From: Methylophaga pinxianii
GTDB lineage: Bacteria > Pseudomonadota > Gammaproteobacteria > Nitrosococcales > Methylophagaceae
NCBI RefSeq assembly: GCF_020447225.1
Contig: NZ_JAJAEO010000189.1
Coordinates: forward strand, 82,223-146,222
Direction of reading: 5' to 3'
Length of the DNA: 64,000 nucleotides
Shown here piece after piece: positions 8,807 to 18,689 of the stretch. The position numbers were made by a program, and so were the translations under genes. The stretch's first letter is position 1, and each line of letters starts with the position of its first letter. A model generated the notes under the pieces. It saw only the letters and a list, made by a program, of their open reading frames with translations. It was not told where the DNA came from and did not search any database.

Positions 8807-9046
8807 ATGCAATTGATTTTTCGTGCATCAAATATACTTGAAGCCCATATTCTCGCAGGATTGCTGGATACACACGGTATTGAATCCCATGTAGCAGGGC
8901 ATTACCTGCAAGGCGCAGTAGGTGACCTCCCCGCCAGTGATTTTGCGCATGTTTTTGTGAGCAATGAAGATGCTGAAGCTGCTAAAAAACTCATCAGCGA
9001 TTATGAAGATGGCAAATTTGCCGATGACGGCACTCGCAGCGATTAG
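8807..9046 (+). CDS. DUF2007 (putative signal-transducing) protein
   Basis: 79 residues. The pattern MQLIFRASNILEAHILAGLLDTHGIESHV followed by an acidic, DAEAAKKLISDYE-type end is the DUF2007 fold, related to the C-terminal domain of PII-like proteins. It starts 2 bp after the META lipoprotein gene, so translation is probably coupled. Its stop codon abuts the convergent ribF stop. The molecular function of the family is not established. Confidence 0.85.
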   Translation: MQLIFRASNILEAHILAGLLDTHGIESHVAGHYLQGAVGDLPASDFAHVFVSNEDAEAAKKLISDYEDGKFADDGTRSD

Positions 9047-9979
9047 CTAAGCAGCAAAATAGTTCTTTGCTTGCGCTGAATCAATATGAATCTGCTCAAT
9101 AAGCTGTTCCAGATTGGCAAATTTATGTTCATCGCGGAGTTTTTTCAGAAAGTATACCTGGACATGTTCTCCGTAAATATCACGTTGAAAATCAAAAAGG
9201 TGGACTTCCAGTAACGCCTTATCACTTCCTGAAATAGTGGGCCTCACGCCAATATTGGCTACCCCGTTCACGGGTTCTTCATCTATGCCGTATAGTTGGA
9301 CTGCATACACCCCATTCAGTGGCACTTTTGCCCGATGCAAATGGATATTGGCAGTGGGATAGCCCATTTTGCGACCACGTTTATCGCCATGTGCTACGCG
9401 ACCACTCATCCGGTATGGGCGGCCTAATAATTTTTCGGCTATTGCCAAATCCCCATCCTGCAAAGCTTCACGAATACGAGTACTGCTAACCCGCATATTA
9501 TCGATGGCAAAAGTATGCATATTGACCACCTGAAAGCCATGTAATTTGCCAAACTGCTGTAATAAGGCAAAATCACCTTGTCTATCTTTGCCAAAGCGGA
9601 AATCATCTCCAACGACGAGATAGCGCACATTCAATCCTTCCACCAATAATTTTTGAATAAAGGTTTCGGCTTGCATTTCCGCTAGTTGACGATTAAAACG
9701 TAAAACACAGAGTTTTTCGATTGAATAAGCCCGAAGTGCCTCCACTTTTTCTCGAAATCGCGACAACCGGGCTGGCGCTTTTTCCGGCACAAAGTATTCA
9801 AACGGCTGTGGTTCAAAAGTAATGACTATGGCAGGCAAGTTAAGCATATCCGCTTTCATGGCCAGTTGATTCAGCACAGCCTGATGTCCCAGATGTACGC
9901 CATCAAAATTACCGATTGTGGCGACACATCCTTCAGCGGGATCTGGCAAATTGTATAAGCCGCGGATGATTTTCGGCAT
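9047..9979 (-). CDS. ribF: Bifunctional riboflavin kinase / FAD synthetase
   Basis: 310 residues. It makes FMN and then FAD from riboflavin and ATP. The N-terminal nucleotidyltransferase domain shows GNFDGVHLGHQAVL and VVGDDFRFGKDRQGD, and SSTRIREAL closes that domain. The C-terminal flavokinase domain shows MSGRVAHGDKRGRKMGYPTANI and GVANIGVRPT. The ATG at 9979 starts MPKIIRGLYNL, in line with other RibF proteins; an upstream TTG would add ten unrelated residues. Here ribF stands alone rather than beside ileS-lspA as in E. coli, and it is divergent from xseB. Confidence 0.95.
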   Translation of the reverse strand: MPKIIRGLYNLPDPAEGCVATIGNFDGVHLGHQAVLNQLAMKADMLNLPAIVITFEPQPFEYFVPEKAPARLSRFREKVEALRAYSIEKLCVLRFNRQLAEMQAETFIQKLLVEGLNVRYLVVGDDFRFGKDRQGDFALLQQFGKLHGFQVVNMHTFAIDNMRVSSTRIREALQDGDLAIAEKLLGRPYRMSGRVAHGDKRGRKMGYPTANIHLHRAKVPLNGVYAVQLYGIDEEPVNGVANIGVRPTISGSDKALLEVHLFDFQRDIYGEHVQVYFLKKLRDEHKFANLEQLIEQIHIDSAQAKNYFAA

Positions 9980-10064
9980 GAACAGTTTCAGTGTAAAAGT
10001 AAAACGCAACAGACTAACGGGAAATTAGCAAACATTCCAGCGGGCACGTCAGCTTCGATTAACT

Positions 10065-10070
10065 TATAAT
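10065..10070 (+). promoter_or_regulatory. Likely sigma70 -10 box for xseB-ispA-dxs
   Basis: A perfect TATAAT lies 35 bp before the xseB ATG in the only non-coding gap upstream of this operon. No good -35 hexamer is visible 16-18 bp upstream. The same local wording (TTATAATG) also occurs just before dapC (20318) and before the small gene at 30020 (29983), which supports these as real -10 elements. Confidence 0.5.
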
Positions 10071-10104
10071 GTGCCGTTAACGCGAGATTTGTACAGAGGC
10101 CTAT

Positions 10105-10350
10105 ATGGTGGCAAAACGCAAAAAACTTGATTATGAGGCGGCAGTCAGTGAACTTGAATCACTGGTAGAGCGCCTGGAAAAAGGTGATATCAGCCTTGAA
10201 GAGTCATTAAAACTCTACGAACGTGGCGTATTACTTACCCGTGATTGTCAGGAAGCCTTACAAGCTGCGGAACAAAAAGTACAAATGTTATTACAACAAT
10301 CCGGCCAGTCTGACCTAGTGGATTTTGATCCAGATTCCGAGGCATCGTGA
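10105..10350 (+). CDS. xseB: Exodeoxyribonuclease VII small subunit
   Basis: 81 residues. The three-helix XseB pattern is clear: YEAAVSELESLVERLEKGDISLEESLKLYERG, then a coiled coil QEALQAAEQKVQMLL. It partners XseA in degrading single-stranded DNA. It overlaps the ispA GTG start by 4 bp (GTGA), the same xseB-ispA-dxs order as in E. coli. Confidence 0.95.
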   Translation: MVAKRKKLDYEAAVSELESLVERLEKGDISLEESLKLYERGVLLTRDCQEALQAAEQKVQMLLQQSGQSDLVDFDPDSEAS

Positions 10351-11243
10351 TACAACCCTTTTCACTTTTTGACTGGATGCCAGTGCATCAGCAACGTATT
10401 AGTCTGGCCTTGCAACAACAATTACCCGACCCGAATGCAGTCGCGGCCGCCAGGTTAGCTGAAGCCATGCACTATGCCACATTAAATGGCGGAAAACGGC
10501 TGAGAGCCATGCTGGTTTACGCAACCGGAGAGGCTTTCAATGCCGACCTTGAAGCACTGGATGCAGCAGCCTGCGCTGTCGAGATGATTCATGCCTATTC
10601 ACTGGTGCACGATGATATGCCCATGATGGATGATGATGATTTGCGGCGTGGTAAACCGACTTGCCACAAAGCCTATGATGAAGCTACGGCGCTTTTAGTC
10701 GGTGATGCGTTGCAAAGTCAGGCTTTTGAATGTCTAACGAATAACGATTTACCTGCCACTCAGCAAATCGCCATGGTGAAATGTTTAGCGCAAGCTTCTG
10801 GAGTCATGGGTATGGCGGGCGGTCAAGCCATCGACCTCGCCTCAGTCGGAAAGCAACTGAATCAATCGAATCTCCAATCCATGCATTTATTGAAAACCGG
10901 GGCGTTAATTAAAGCGAGTGTGCTTTTGGGGGCTTATTGCAGCTCAAATTACCAGCCTGCCGACTTGAAACATCTGAGTGATTATGCAGATGCTATTGGT
11001 TTGGCATTTCAAGTACAGGATGATGTGTTGGATGTGATTGCTGATACTGCTACATTAGGTAAACAACAAGGTGCGGATATTGCTCGTAATAAACCCACCT
11101 ACCCGGCATTGATTGGGCTTGAAGCCGCGCAACAGAAAGCGCAATTGCTGGTTAATAATGCATTGGATGCACTGAATAATCTGCAAAATCAATGTTTAGC
11201 TCTGCGGGCACTGGCAACATTTGTCGTGCAACGATCCTTTTAA
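10347..11243 (+). CDS. ispA: (2E,6E)-farnesyl diphosphate synthase
   Basis: 298 residues. It condenses IPP with DMAPP and GPP to farnesyl diphosphate, precursor of quinones and undecaprenyl phosphate. The first aspartate-rich motif DDMPMMD (89-95) plus a run of three further acidic residues, the second motif QDDVLDV, and ADIARNKPTYPALIG match short-chain trans-prenyl transferases. The GTG start overlaps the xseB stop, implying translational coupling. dxs, the first enzyme of the MEP pathway, follows after 15 bp. Confidence 0.95.
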   Translation: MIQPFSLFDWMPVHQQRISLALQQQLPDPNAVAAARLAEAMHYATLNGGKRLRAMLVYATGEAFNADLEALDAAACAVEMIHAYSLVHDDMPMMDDDDLRRGKPTCHKAYDEATALLVGDALQSQAFECLTNNDLPATQQIAMVKCLAQASGVMGMAGGQAIDLASVGKQLNQSNLQSMHLLKTGALIKASVLLGAYCSSNYQPADLKHLSDYADAIGLAFQVQDDVLDVIADTATLGKQQGADIARNKPTYPALIGLEAAQQKAQLLVNNALDALNNLQNQCLALRALATFVVQRSF

Positions 11244-11258
11244 TCACGCTGATTTAAC

Positions 11259-13079
11259 ATGACAAGCCTACTTGCGCAAATCGACTCTCCCGCCCAATTA
11301 CGTCAATTAGAACGTAAGCAATTGGATCAATTAGCCGTTGAGATCCGAGAACTGATCATCGACAAAATTCAACAAACCGGCGGGCATATTTCTTCAAATT
11401 TAGGTGTTGTTGAACTCACTCTTGCTTTGCATTATGTGTTTAACACGCCGGAAGATAGGTTGGTTTGGGATGTCGGCCACCAGAGTTATGCACATAAAAT
11501 ATTGACCGGGCGTCGGGATCAGTTACATACCATGCGTCAGCCCGGCGGGCTGTCCGGTTTTCCCAAGCGTACCGAGAGCGACTATGACAGTTTTGGTGTA
11601 GGGCACTCCAGTACCTCTATCAGTGCCGCTTTAGGTATGTCGATTGCCGCTCGTGCCAGTGGAGAATCACGGCGGTCAGTTGCCATTATTGGTGATGGCG
11701 CTCTGACTGCTGGTCAAGCCTATGAAGCCTTGGCTCATGCCGGTGATTTGAATGCGGATTTGTTGGTCGTGCTCAATGATAACGAGATGTCGATCTCCAA
11801 AAATGTCGGTGGCATGGCTAATTATCTGGCCAGATTACTCTCTGGCCGTTTCTATCGTTCAGCGCGGGAAAGCAGTAAGAAAATGCTGGAAAAAATTCCG
11901 CCCGCCTGGGAGTTTGCCAGACGAACTGAAGAGCATGTCAAGGGCATGATGGTGCCCGGCACGTTATTTGAAGAAATGGGTTTCAATTATATTGGCCCGA
12001 TTGATGGACATGATCTGGATACGCTGATTACGACCTTAAGTAATCTGCGAAACAGTAAAGGTGCTCAATTCCTGCATATTGTCACCAAAAAAGGCAAAGG
12101 TTTTGAACCCGCTGAACAGCAGCCCTGCAAATATCATGGTGTCAGTCCGGCCAACAGTAAAAAATCCGGACCAACATTTACTCAGGTGTTCAGCCAGTGG
12201 TTGTGTGATATGGGAACAGCTTCTGAGGATCTCATTGCGATTACACCGGCCATGTGTGAAGGTTCCGGGCTGAACGCTTTTGCCGAACGTTTTCCTGAGC
12301 GTTATTTTGATGTGGGTATCGCCGAGCAACATGCTGTGACATTAGCGGCAGGCATGGCTTGTGAAGGCAAAAAACCTGTTGTTGCAATTTATTCCACCTT
12401 TTTGCAGCGCGCTTATGATCAATTGATTCATGATGTGGCATTACAAAACCTGCCAGTGTTGTTTGCGATTGATCGGGCGGGTTTGGTGGGCGCTGATGGC
12501 GCCACACACGCCGGAAGTTTTGACTTAAGTTATTTGCGTTGCATTCCCAATATGCTGATTATGACACCCAGTGATGAAAATGAATGTCGACAAATGCTGA
12601 CGACCGGTTTCCATCATAACGGTCCTGCCGCCGTTCGCTATCCTCGTGGTTGCGGTAATGGCACAGCAATTGAGCCACAACTCGATAGCCTGCCGATTTG
12701 CAAGGCACAAACCTGCCGTACAGGTAAAAAAACTGCCATTCTGGCTTTTGGCACTCTGTTACATGCGGCACTGGATGCTGCAGAACAGGTTGATGCCACG
12801 GTGGTCAATATGCGCTACGTCAAGCCCCTGGACACAACTCTGCTTGACCAGATTGCTGCAGATCATGAATTGATTATTACCATTGAAGAAAATGCGGTCA
12901 TGGGCGGCGCTGGTAGTGCCGTGAATGAGTATTTTCAGCAGCAAGGTGTACCGGTTAATTTGCGTATGATGGGACTGCCTGATCGCTTTATTGATCATGG
13001 TGATCATGGGCCAATGCTGAGTGCTTGCGGTTTGGATGCAAGTGGTATTATCGATTCCATCAATCGTTATTTTGCGTAA
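11259..13079 (+). CDS. dxs: 1-deoxy-D-xylulose-5-phosphate synthase
   Basis: 606 residues. A thiamine diphosphate enzyme that joins pyruvate and glyceraldehyde-3-phosphate to open the MEP isoprenoid pathway. The TPP-binding [14 protein letters not shown]...NDNEMSIS segment, the N-terminal [19 protein letters not shown], the [15 protein letters not shown] motif, the central [17 protein letters not shown] and the C-terminal transketolase domain with [11 protein letters not shown] are all present. It is the third gene of the xseB-ispA-dxs operon. dxr, the next pathway enzyme, lies in the envelope cluster of this same window. Confidence 0.97.
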   Translation: MTSLLAQIDSPAQLRQLERKQLDQLAVEIRELIIDKIQQTGGHISSNLGVVELTLALHYVFNTPEDRLVWDVGHQSYAHKILTGRRDQLHTMRQPGGLSGFPKRTESDYDSFGVGHSSTSISAALGMSIAARASGESRRSVAIIGDGALTAGQAYEALAHAGDLNADLLVVLNDNEMSISKNVGGMANYLARLLSGRFYRSARESSKKMLEKIPPAWEFARRTEEHVKGMMVPGTLFEEMGFNYIGPIDGHDLDTLITTLSNLRNSKGAQFLHIVTKKGKGFEPAEQQPCKYHGVSPANSKKSGPTFTQVFSQWLCDMGTASEDLIAITPAMCEGSGLNAFAERFPERYFDVGIAEQHAVTLAAGMACEGKKPVVAIYSTFLQRAYDQLIHDVALQNLPVLFAIDRAGLVGADGATHAGSFDLSYLRCIPNMLIMTPSDENECRQMLTTGFHHNGPAAVRYPRGCGNGTAIEPQLDSLPICKAQTCRTGKKTAILAFGTLLHAALDAAEQVDATVVNMRYVKPLDTTLLDQIAADHELIITIEENAVMGGAGSAVNEYFQQQGVPVNLRMMGLPDRFIDHGDHGPMLSACGLDASGIIDSINRYFA

Positions 13080-13126
13080 TAATGGCCTGTTCGATAGGCT
13101 AATTCCTGAGTATAATAGTCAACATT

Positions 13127-13507
13127 ATGAGCGCCACCTATACCTTAAAAATTCTGGCTGATTTTGCCTCTGCACACACCCTCAGGGATTACCCTGGAGA
13201 TTGCCGGCGGATGCATGGTCACAACTGGAAACTTGAAGTCGAAGTCACTGCCTCAGCGCTTAACCAGCATGGCATGGGCATGGATTTTAAAACCATTAAG
13301 ACGGCAACTCGTGAGTTAGCCAAAACACTGGATCATCGTTATTTGAATGATATTCCTCCGTTCGATGAAATTAATCCTACGGCTGAAAATATCGCCCAGT
13401 TTTTTTACCAGCGCCTTAGCAATACGCTAAACACCGATACAGCCAGAGTCTCTGGTGTCACGGTATGGGAAACCGACCGTGCCTGTGTCAAATATAGTGA
13501 GGATTAA
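13127..13507 (+). CDS. queD: 6-carboxytetrahydropterin synthase
   Basis: 126 residues. The pterin synthase fold is shown by the zinc ligands His17, His30 and His32 (FASAHTL ... RRMHGHNW), the catalytic Cys26, the LDHRYLND motif and the [11 protein letters not shown] helix. It converts 7,8-dihydroneopterin triphosphate into 6-carboxytetrahydropterin in the preQ0/queuosine pathway. folE2 follows 8 bp downstream and makes its substrate, which supports QueD over a mammalian-type PTPS role. Confidence 0.9.
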   Translation: MSATYTLKILADFASAHTLRDYPGDCRRMHGHNWKLEVEVTASALNQHGMGMDFKTIKTATRELAKTLDHRYLNDIPPFDEINPTAENIAQFFYQRLSNTLNTDTARVSGVTVWETDRACVKYSED

Positions 13508-13515
13508 CCCCAATC

Positions 13516-14325
13516 ATGACTGAACAAAACAAGCCAGTGGCAGCAGCGGAAATAGAAGACGTACAGAACATTAAAGACAAACGTCATATTGCGATTGATA
13601 AAGTCGGCATTAAAGATATTCGTCATCCTGTTGTCGTGAGTGACCGCACCACAGGCGAACAGCACACTGTGGCTAACTTCAATATGTATGTAAACCTGCC
13701 GCATCAGTTCAAAGGCACGCATATGTCACGTTTTGTTGAGATTCTCAATCAGCATGAGCGTGAGATTACCGTTAAATCATTTCATACCATGTTAGGCGAA
13801 ATGACTGAACGTCTTGATGCGGAGTCTGGTTACATTGAAATGAGCTTCCCATATTTCGTCAATAAAGAAGCACCAATTTCAAAAGTCCGTAGTCTGATGG
13901 ATTATCAAGTCAGCTTTATCGGCGAGATTATTGGTAAAAAAACCTGTATGACTGTCAAGGTTATTGTACCGGTCACCAGTTTGTGCCCATGTTCAAAGAA
14001 TATTTCGGATTATGGTGCTCACAACCAACGCTCGCATGTGACATTAACTGTGAAAACGGACAGCTTTATCTGGATAGAAGATTTAATTGATTTGGTTGAA
14101 GATGAAGCGTCCTGCCAGATTTATGGTCTCTTAAAGCGTCCTGATGAAAAATATGTCACCGAGCATGCTTATGACAACCCTAAGTTTGTTGAAGACATGG
14201 TGCGCGATGTAGCTGCTCGTCTTAATGCAGATGATCGTATTAAGGCTTACACCGTTGAATCAGAAAACTTTGAATCGATTCATAACCATTCTGCTTATGC
14301 TCTGATTACCAAAGGATTTGATTGA
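13516..14325 (+). CDS. folE2: GTP cyclohydrolase I, type IB
   Basis: 269 residues. It makes 7,8-dihydroneopterin triphosphate from GTP for folate and queuosine synthesis. The FolE2 metal site is visible in [21 protein letters not shown], together with [28 protein letters not shown] and [11 protein letters not shown]. Unlike FolE (type IA), type IB enzymes work with metals other than zinc and are often Zur-induced; no Zur box was seen here. It is paired with queD and terminated by a strong hairpin. Confidence 0.95.
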   Translation: MTEQNKPVAAAEIEDVQNIKDKRHIAIDKVGIKDIRHPVVVSDRTTGEQHTVANFNMYVNLPHQFKGTHMSRFVEILNQHEREITVKSFHTMLGEMTERLDAESGYIEMSFPYFVNKEAPISKVRSLMDYQVSFIGEIIGKKTCMTVKVIVPVTSLCPCSKNISDYGAHNQRSHVTLTVKTDSFIWIEDLIDLVEDEASCQIYGLLKRPDEKYVTEHAYDNPKFVEDMVRDVAARLNADDRIKAYTVESENFESIHNHSAYALITKGFD

Positions 14326-14343
14326 TACGCGAGTGCGTAAACC

Positions 14344-14374
14344 AAAAGCCCGGCTTCATGACCGGGCTTTTTTA
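14344..14374. terminator. Bidirectional rho-independent terminator between folE2 and the protease gene
   Basis: AAAAGCCCGG and CCGGGCTTTT form a 10-bp stem around CTTCATGA, with a T run on the plus strand and an A run on the left that acts as a T run on the minus strand. It overlaps the last codon of the convergent protease gene. Confidence 0.88.
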
Positions 14375-15019
14375 TTGGAATTTACGGCGTAAATCCAGCC
14401 GTTCTCCCTTCCGTTCCATATCAAAGGCCTCAAGAAAACTCATTCCCAGCAGGGCCCGCTGTGGTTCAGGACCATCAATAACTACAGCGTCAACATTATT
14501 CAGCAGAATATCACCTAGCTGAACCGACTCCAGTTGAACACTGTAAGCCAGCTCCACTCCCGAGGCGGTTCTGACACCAATCTGGTTTGATTCAAGATAG
14601 TTCAACCCCAGACGTCTAGCCGTTTCTCCATTGACGGCAATAACTGAGGCACCTGTATCGACCATAAAATCCACAGTAAAACCATTGACCGATCCACTTG
14701 TCAGATACATACCATTGGTGGGCCATATACTGACAACCGGCATCTCGGCCGGAGCGGTGTAAATCCCCCCTACGCGATTATTTAACTCAAACGTACCGCG
14801 TTTACCGGCAATATCCAATACTGCTTGATTACTGTTAGCGCTGATTAATGTCACACCTTCAGGAGTACGTTCACCAACGGATAGAAAATGCTGTGTGTGA
14901 TTGATTTCCAATACAGCATGATCGCGATACAGCCCCATAATATGGATCTGTAAATCCTCCGACCACGCGTTTACGGGAATAACCAGTATAATGAACACAG
15001 AAATCGTGAATTTACGCAT
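14372..15019 (-). CDS. Periplasmic retropepsin-like aspartic protease (TIGR02281/clan AA)
   Basis: 215 residues. A signal peptide (MRKFTISVFIILVIPVNAWS) indicates export. The C-terminal half is a single-lobe retropepsin domain: the DTGAS active site at 121-125 in VDFMVDTGASVIAVN, then NVDAVVIDGPEPQRALLGMSFLEAF with the conserved ALLGM strand. Such proteins must dimerise to be active. The N-terminal part (about 22-85) is a small beta domain of unknown role. It is convergent with folE2. Confidence 0.85.
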   Translation of the reverse strand: MRKFTISVFIILVIPVNAWSEDLQIHIMGLYRDHAVLEINHTQHFLSVGERTPEGVTLISANSNQAVLDIAGKRGTFELNNRVGGIYTAPAEMPVVSIWPTNGMYLTSGSVNGFTVDFMVDTGASVIAVNGETARRLGLNYLESNQIGVRTASGVELAYSVQLESVQLGDILLNNVDAVVIDGPEPQRALLGMSFLEAFDMERKGERLDLRRKFQ

Positions 15020-15058
15020 TGTACCTACTCAACAAAAAAGCCGTTAACTGCAAATAGC

Positions 15059-16174
15059 ATGACTGACTCATCTTACCCAACCGTAACTGGTGTCATCCTC
15101 GCTGGTGGCGAAGCGCGCCGTATGGGCGGTAATGACAAAGGGCTGATAACCTTCGGAAATAAGCCGCTGATTGCTCATGTAATCAGTAACCTTGCTCCTC
15201 AGGTTGAGCAGTTGTTTATCAATGCCAATCGTAATATAGAGTGTTATCAAGAATTTGGCTATCCCGTTATAAGTGACTCATTTTCTGGTTTTCAAGGACC
15301 ACTTGTTGGTATGTTGGCTGGTATGCGGGCTGCCAATACCGATTATATTCTGACAGTCCCCTGTGACAGTCCCGCGCCAAGTCCGCAACTCCGACAGCGT
15401 TTGCTGGAGAGTCTATTACGTTCTGGTAAAAAAATTGCCGTCGCCTTTGATGGCAAGCATATTCAACCAGTATTTGCACTTATAGACTGTGAACTGGCAG
15501 AGGATTTAGAAGATTATTTGATGGTCGGTGAGCGAAAGGTTGACAGTTGGTTGACTCGGCACCCGATGATTGAAGTTGATTTTTCCGATCAATCGGATCG
15601 TTTTAACAACTTTAATACTCCTGAAGATTTACATAGATTCGAGTACCAAACAGCTGTACCACTATTAGGAATCGCGGCATTTAGTGGCACTGGCAAGACC
15701 ACCCTGCTGACCCAGTTAATTCCCAAACTTAGTGCTTCCGGCCTAAGGGTGGCCGTAATCAAACATGCACATCACTTGTTTGACATTGATAAGCCCGGAA
15801 AAGATAGTTACCGAATTCGTGAAGCCGGTGCCAAGCAGATTATCGTTGCATCCAACCGTTTATTGGCGCTGATGCAAACCAGTGACGACGATAAAACTGA
15901 GCCCGTATTAGCTGAATGTTTATCACGTCTGGAAAAACAAAAACTGGATCTCATTCTGGTAGAGGGTTTTAAACATGAAGCCATACCCAAACTGGAATTG
16001 CATCGTGCCAGTATTGGTGAGCCACTGCTCTACCCGGACGATCCGAATGTGATAGCGCTCGCAACTGATGATGTATCAATTGCGACGTCCTCAATCCCTG
16101 TAATGGATCTCAATGATTTAGACACCATTTTGCAGTTCATCCTGACTTTTATTCGACAACATCACCATGACTGA
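15059..16174 (+). CDS. mobAB: MobA-MobB fusion: molybdenum cofactor guanylyltransferase and GTP-binding protein
   Basis: 371 residues. Residues 1-195 are MobA: GVILAGGEARRMGGNDKGL nucleotide-binding motif, GPLVGMLAGM and TVPCDSP, for transfer of GMP to molybdopterin. Residues about 200-371 are MobB: P-loop GTGKTT at 210-215, VAVIKHAHHLFDIDKPGKDS and ILVEGFKHEAIPKLELHR. The two are separate genes in E. coli; the fusion is seen in some proteobacteria. It overlaps moeA by 8 bp, so this is a molybdenum cofactor operon. No molybdenum-cofactor riboswitch fits in the 39-bp leader. Confidence 0.93.
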   Translation: MTDSSYPTVTGVILAGGEARRMGGNDKGLITFGNKPLIAHVISNLAPQVEQLFINANRNIECYQEFGYPVISDSFSGFQGPLVGMLAGMRAANTDYILTVPCDSPAPSPQLRQRLLESLLRSGKKIAVAFDGKHIQPVFALIDCELAEDLEDYLMVGERKVDSWLTRHPMIEVDFSDQSDRFNNFNTPEDLHRFEYQTAVPLLGIAAFSGTGKTTLLTQLIPKLSASGLRVAVIKHAHHLFDIDKPGKDSYRIREAGAKQIIVASNRLLALMQTSDDDKTEPVLAECLSRLEKQKLDLILVEGFKHEAIPKLELHRASIGEPLLYPDDPNVIALATDDVSIATSSIPVMDLNDLDTILQFILTFIRQHHHD

Positions 16175-17426
16175 ATTTATTGCTCCACCAAGTTGTGCCA
16201 CCGCTGAACCCTCAACGACACTAAAAGTGGATGAGGCCAGAAAGCGGATCTTGCAGCAAATAGATGCCATTGAAAACTGGCGGAAGGTCGCCCTTCGTGA
16301 CGCCTTAGGACAGATTTTGCATGAAGATGTCATCGCCCCTTTATCCGTTCCCCCCCATGCCAACTCGGCGATGGATGGCTATGCCTTACGTGGAGAGGAT
16401 CTGAAAAAGGAGTCTACTCAGTTAAAACTGGTCGGCAGTGCCTTTGCCGGGCGGCCGTTTGGAGAAATCGTTAATAGCGGGGAATGCGTCCGTATCATGA
16501 CTGGCGGCATGATGCCGCAAGGTTGTAACACGGTGATCATGCAGGAACAGGCTGAGCTAAATCAGGATATTGTCACGTTACATGGTGAACATCATCCTGG
16601 TGACAATGTGCGCTTGGCTGGTGAAGATATTCAGGCCGGAACAGTCGTACTGAAAGCAGGACATCGACTGATTCCTGCTGATTTAGGGCTTTTGGCGTCT
16701 TTGGGATTTGCTGAGATTGCCGTTCGTCGACGGATCCGTGTGGCATTTTTCTCAACCGGTGATGAGCTGAAATCACTAGGAGAAGCGTTACAACCTGGTG
16801 ATATTTATGACAGTAACCGTTACACGCTGTTTGCCATGCTGACCCGGCTTGATGCGGAAATAATGGATATGGGTGTGATTAAAGACACGCCGGACGCTGT
16901 GCGTCATGCATTGTTACATGCTTCCAACGAAGCTGATGTTGTGATTACTTCTGGCGGTGTATCGGTTGGTGAGGCAGACTACGTGAAAAAGTTGCTTGCT
17001 GAACTCGGTGAAGTGAATTTCTGGCGAATTGCCCTGAAACCAGGCAGACCTCTGGCATTTGGCAAAATTGGCAAAGCGCACTTTTTCGGTTTGCCCGGCA
17101 ATCCGGTTGCAGTGATGGTGACATTTTATCAATTTGTGCAACCCGCATTACTTCAATTAGCTGGTGCAGCATATCAACCACCGTTGTTATTGCAGGCGAT
17201 TGCCGCTGAGAATATTCGTAAACGACCAGGCCGCTTTGAGTTTCAACGTGGACTTTTACGCAGTAATACCGCTAATCAATTGGAAGTGACAATGACCGGC
17301 GAACAAGGCTCGGGGATTTTGCATTCCATGAGTCAAGCTAATTGTTTTATTTTACTGGATGAAGACTGTGATGGCGTTGTCGCTGGATCGTCTGTCACCG
17401 TACAACCCTTTGCAGGTTTGATCTAA
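16167..17426 (+). CDS. moeA: Molybdopterin molybdenumtransferase
   Basis: 419 residues, normal MoeA length. It inserts molybdate into adenylylated molybdopterin. The family marks are [59 protein letters not shown], the [15 protein letters not shown] motif and [11 protein letters not shown]...[12 protein letters not shown]. It is translationally coupled to mobAB (8-bp overlap) and shares one base with the ttcA start. Confidence 0.96.
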   Translation: MTEFIAPPSCATAEPSTTLKVDEARKRILQQIDAIENWRKVALRDALGQILHEDVIAPLSVPPHANSAMDGYALRGEDLKKESTQLKLVGSAFAGRPFGEIVNSGECVRIMTGGMMPQGCNTVIMQEQAELNQDIVTLHGEHHPGDNVRLAGEDIQAGTVVLKAGHRLIPADLGLLASLGFAEIAVRRRIRVAFFSTGDELKSLGEALQPGDIYDSNRYTLFAMLTRLDAEIMDMGVIKDTPDAVRHALLHASNEADVVITSGGVSVGEADYVKKLLAELGEVNFWRIALKPGRPLAFGKIGKAHFFGLPGNPVAVMVTFYQFVQPALLQLAGAAYQPPLLLQAIAAENIRKRPGRFEFQRGLLRSNTANQLEVTMTGEQGSGILHSMSQANCFILLDEDCDGVVAGSSVTVQPFAGLI

Positions 17427-18292
17427 TGTCTGAAAATCAATTGAAACAACAACACGAATTTAACAAACTGCATAAACGTTTGCGTCGTCAGGTAGGCCAG
17501 GCTATTGCAGATTACGACATGATCCAGGATGGCGATAAGGTCATGGTCTGTCTGTCAGGAGGTAAAGACAGCTATACCATGCTCGATATTCTCATTAATC
17601 TTCGCGATCATGCGCCGATTAACTTTGAATTGATTGCGGTTAATCTGGATCAAAAACAACCCGGTTTTCCAGAGCATGTGCTTCCTGAATATCTGAAAAA
17701 AATCGGTGTGCCTTTTCATATTATCGAAAAGGATACCTATAGCATTGTCAAAGAGGTTGTCCCGGAGGGCAAAACGACTTGTGGTATTTGTTCCAGACTT
17801 CGCAGAGGGTCGTTATATGGTTATGCAAGACAACATGGCATCACCAAAATCGCCTTAGGTCATCATCGTGACGACATTATTGAAACACTGTTTTTAAATA
17901 TGTTTTATGGTGGCAAAACCAAAGCTATGCCTCCCAAGCTGTTAAGCGATGATAAAACCAATATCGTAATACGGCCACTGTGTTACGCCAGAGAATCTGA
18001 TATCAGCCGCTATGCTGCAGCCCGCGCCTTTCCCATTATTCCCTGTAATCTGTGTGGTTCACAGGAAAACCTGCAGCGTCAGGTAATTAAAGAAATGCTA
18101 CAGAATTGGGAAAAACAACATCCTGGCCGAGTGGAGAATATTTTTAGAAGTATTCAGAATGTAGCCCCTTCCCAATTGGCAGATCAGCAATTATTTGATT
18201 TTAAGGGACTTGAGCAGTTTCGTATCCAACCTACAGGTGATGAAGACACGGCTTATGATGAACAGATGTTTCCAGCATTAGCGCGGGTATAG
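17426..18292 (+). CDS. ttcA: tRNA 2-thiocytidine(32) synthetase
   Basis: 288 residues. It thiolates cytidine 32 of certain tRNAs using ATP and a [4Fe-4S] cluster. The PP-loop SGGKDS is at 44-49, cluster cysteines are Cys119 and Cys122 (TTCGIC) and Cys210 (PCNLC), and [14 protein letters not shown] is diagnostic. The start ATG overlaps the moeA stop by one base. Placement behind moeA may reflect co-transcription only. Confidence 0.96.
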   Translation: MSENQLKQQHEFNKLHKRLRRQVGQAIADYDMIQDGDKVMVCLSGGKDSYTMLDILINLRDHAPINFELIAVNLDQKQPGFPEHVLPEYLKKIGVPFHIIEKDTYSIVKEVVPEGKTTCGICSRLRRGSLYGYARQHGITKIALGHHRDDIIETLFLNMFYGGKTKAMPPKLLSDDKTNIVIRPLCYARESDISRYAAARAFPIIPCNLCGSQENLQRQVIKEMLQNWEKQHPGRVENIFRSIQNVAPSQLADQQLFDFKGLEQFRIQPTGDEDTAYDEQMFPALARV

Positions 18293-18300
18293 TTGTTTGT

Positions 18301-18542
18301 TCCACGCGTAAAAGTTATGCACCTTTTGTCAAATGATTACTGTCTTCTTACGGCCAAGATTGCTAAGTCATTGAAAGCACGAAGAACAGAGCTAAACTTT
18401 TGATTTAGTTAATATTTATTGCGTGGTTAATTTTTAACCATTTCGTGCAGCGCTGTTAGAGAATAATGACTTAGCGATTTTCACCAGGGTTAACCACAGA
18501 CTTATCCACAGAAAATGTGAGTAACTCGCTAAGCTATTGATT
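18301..18542 (+). repeat. Copy A of a duplicated non-coding element with DnaA boxes
   Basis: This stretch resembles 18690-18931 at a constant offset of 389 bp, so no net insertion or deletion separates the copies. The right part (18454-18542) is nearly identical and 18488-18535 is identical base for base (48 bp). The left part is diverged but alignable. Each copy contains one perfect DnaA box, TTATCCACA (18502-18510 here), a near box TTAACCACA 12 bp before it (18490-18498), and a TTATNCAC-type box further left (18315). The conserved block is enclosed by inverted arms CTTAGCGA (18470) and TCGCTAAG (18526-18533). No open reading frame of note. Confidence 0.8.
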
Positions 18543-18689
18543 GATGCATTTAAGTCACTGACTTCACTAAATTCATTAATCCCTGATTGTTTTTTATTGA
18601 ACAAAAACTTTGCTTTTATGTTGCTGTTTAAAAGTTGTCAGTAAGCCTGTGTTTACAAAAAATTGGCACATTAATTGATATTTTGGTTT

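Noticed and set aside
12036-12332. Minus-strand frames inside dxs and similar antisense frames across other housekeeping genes
   Set aside because: They show no family motifs, no ribosome-binding sites and lie fully inside well-identified genes.
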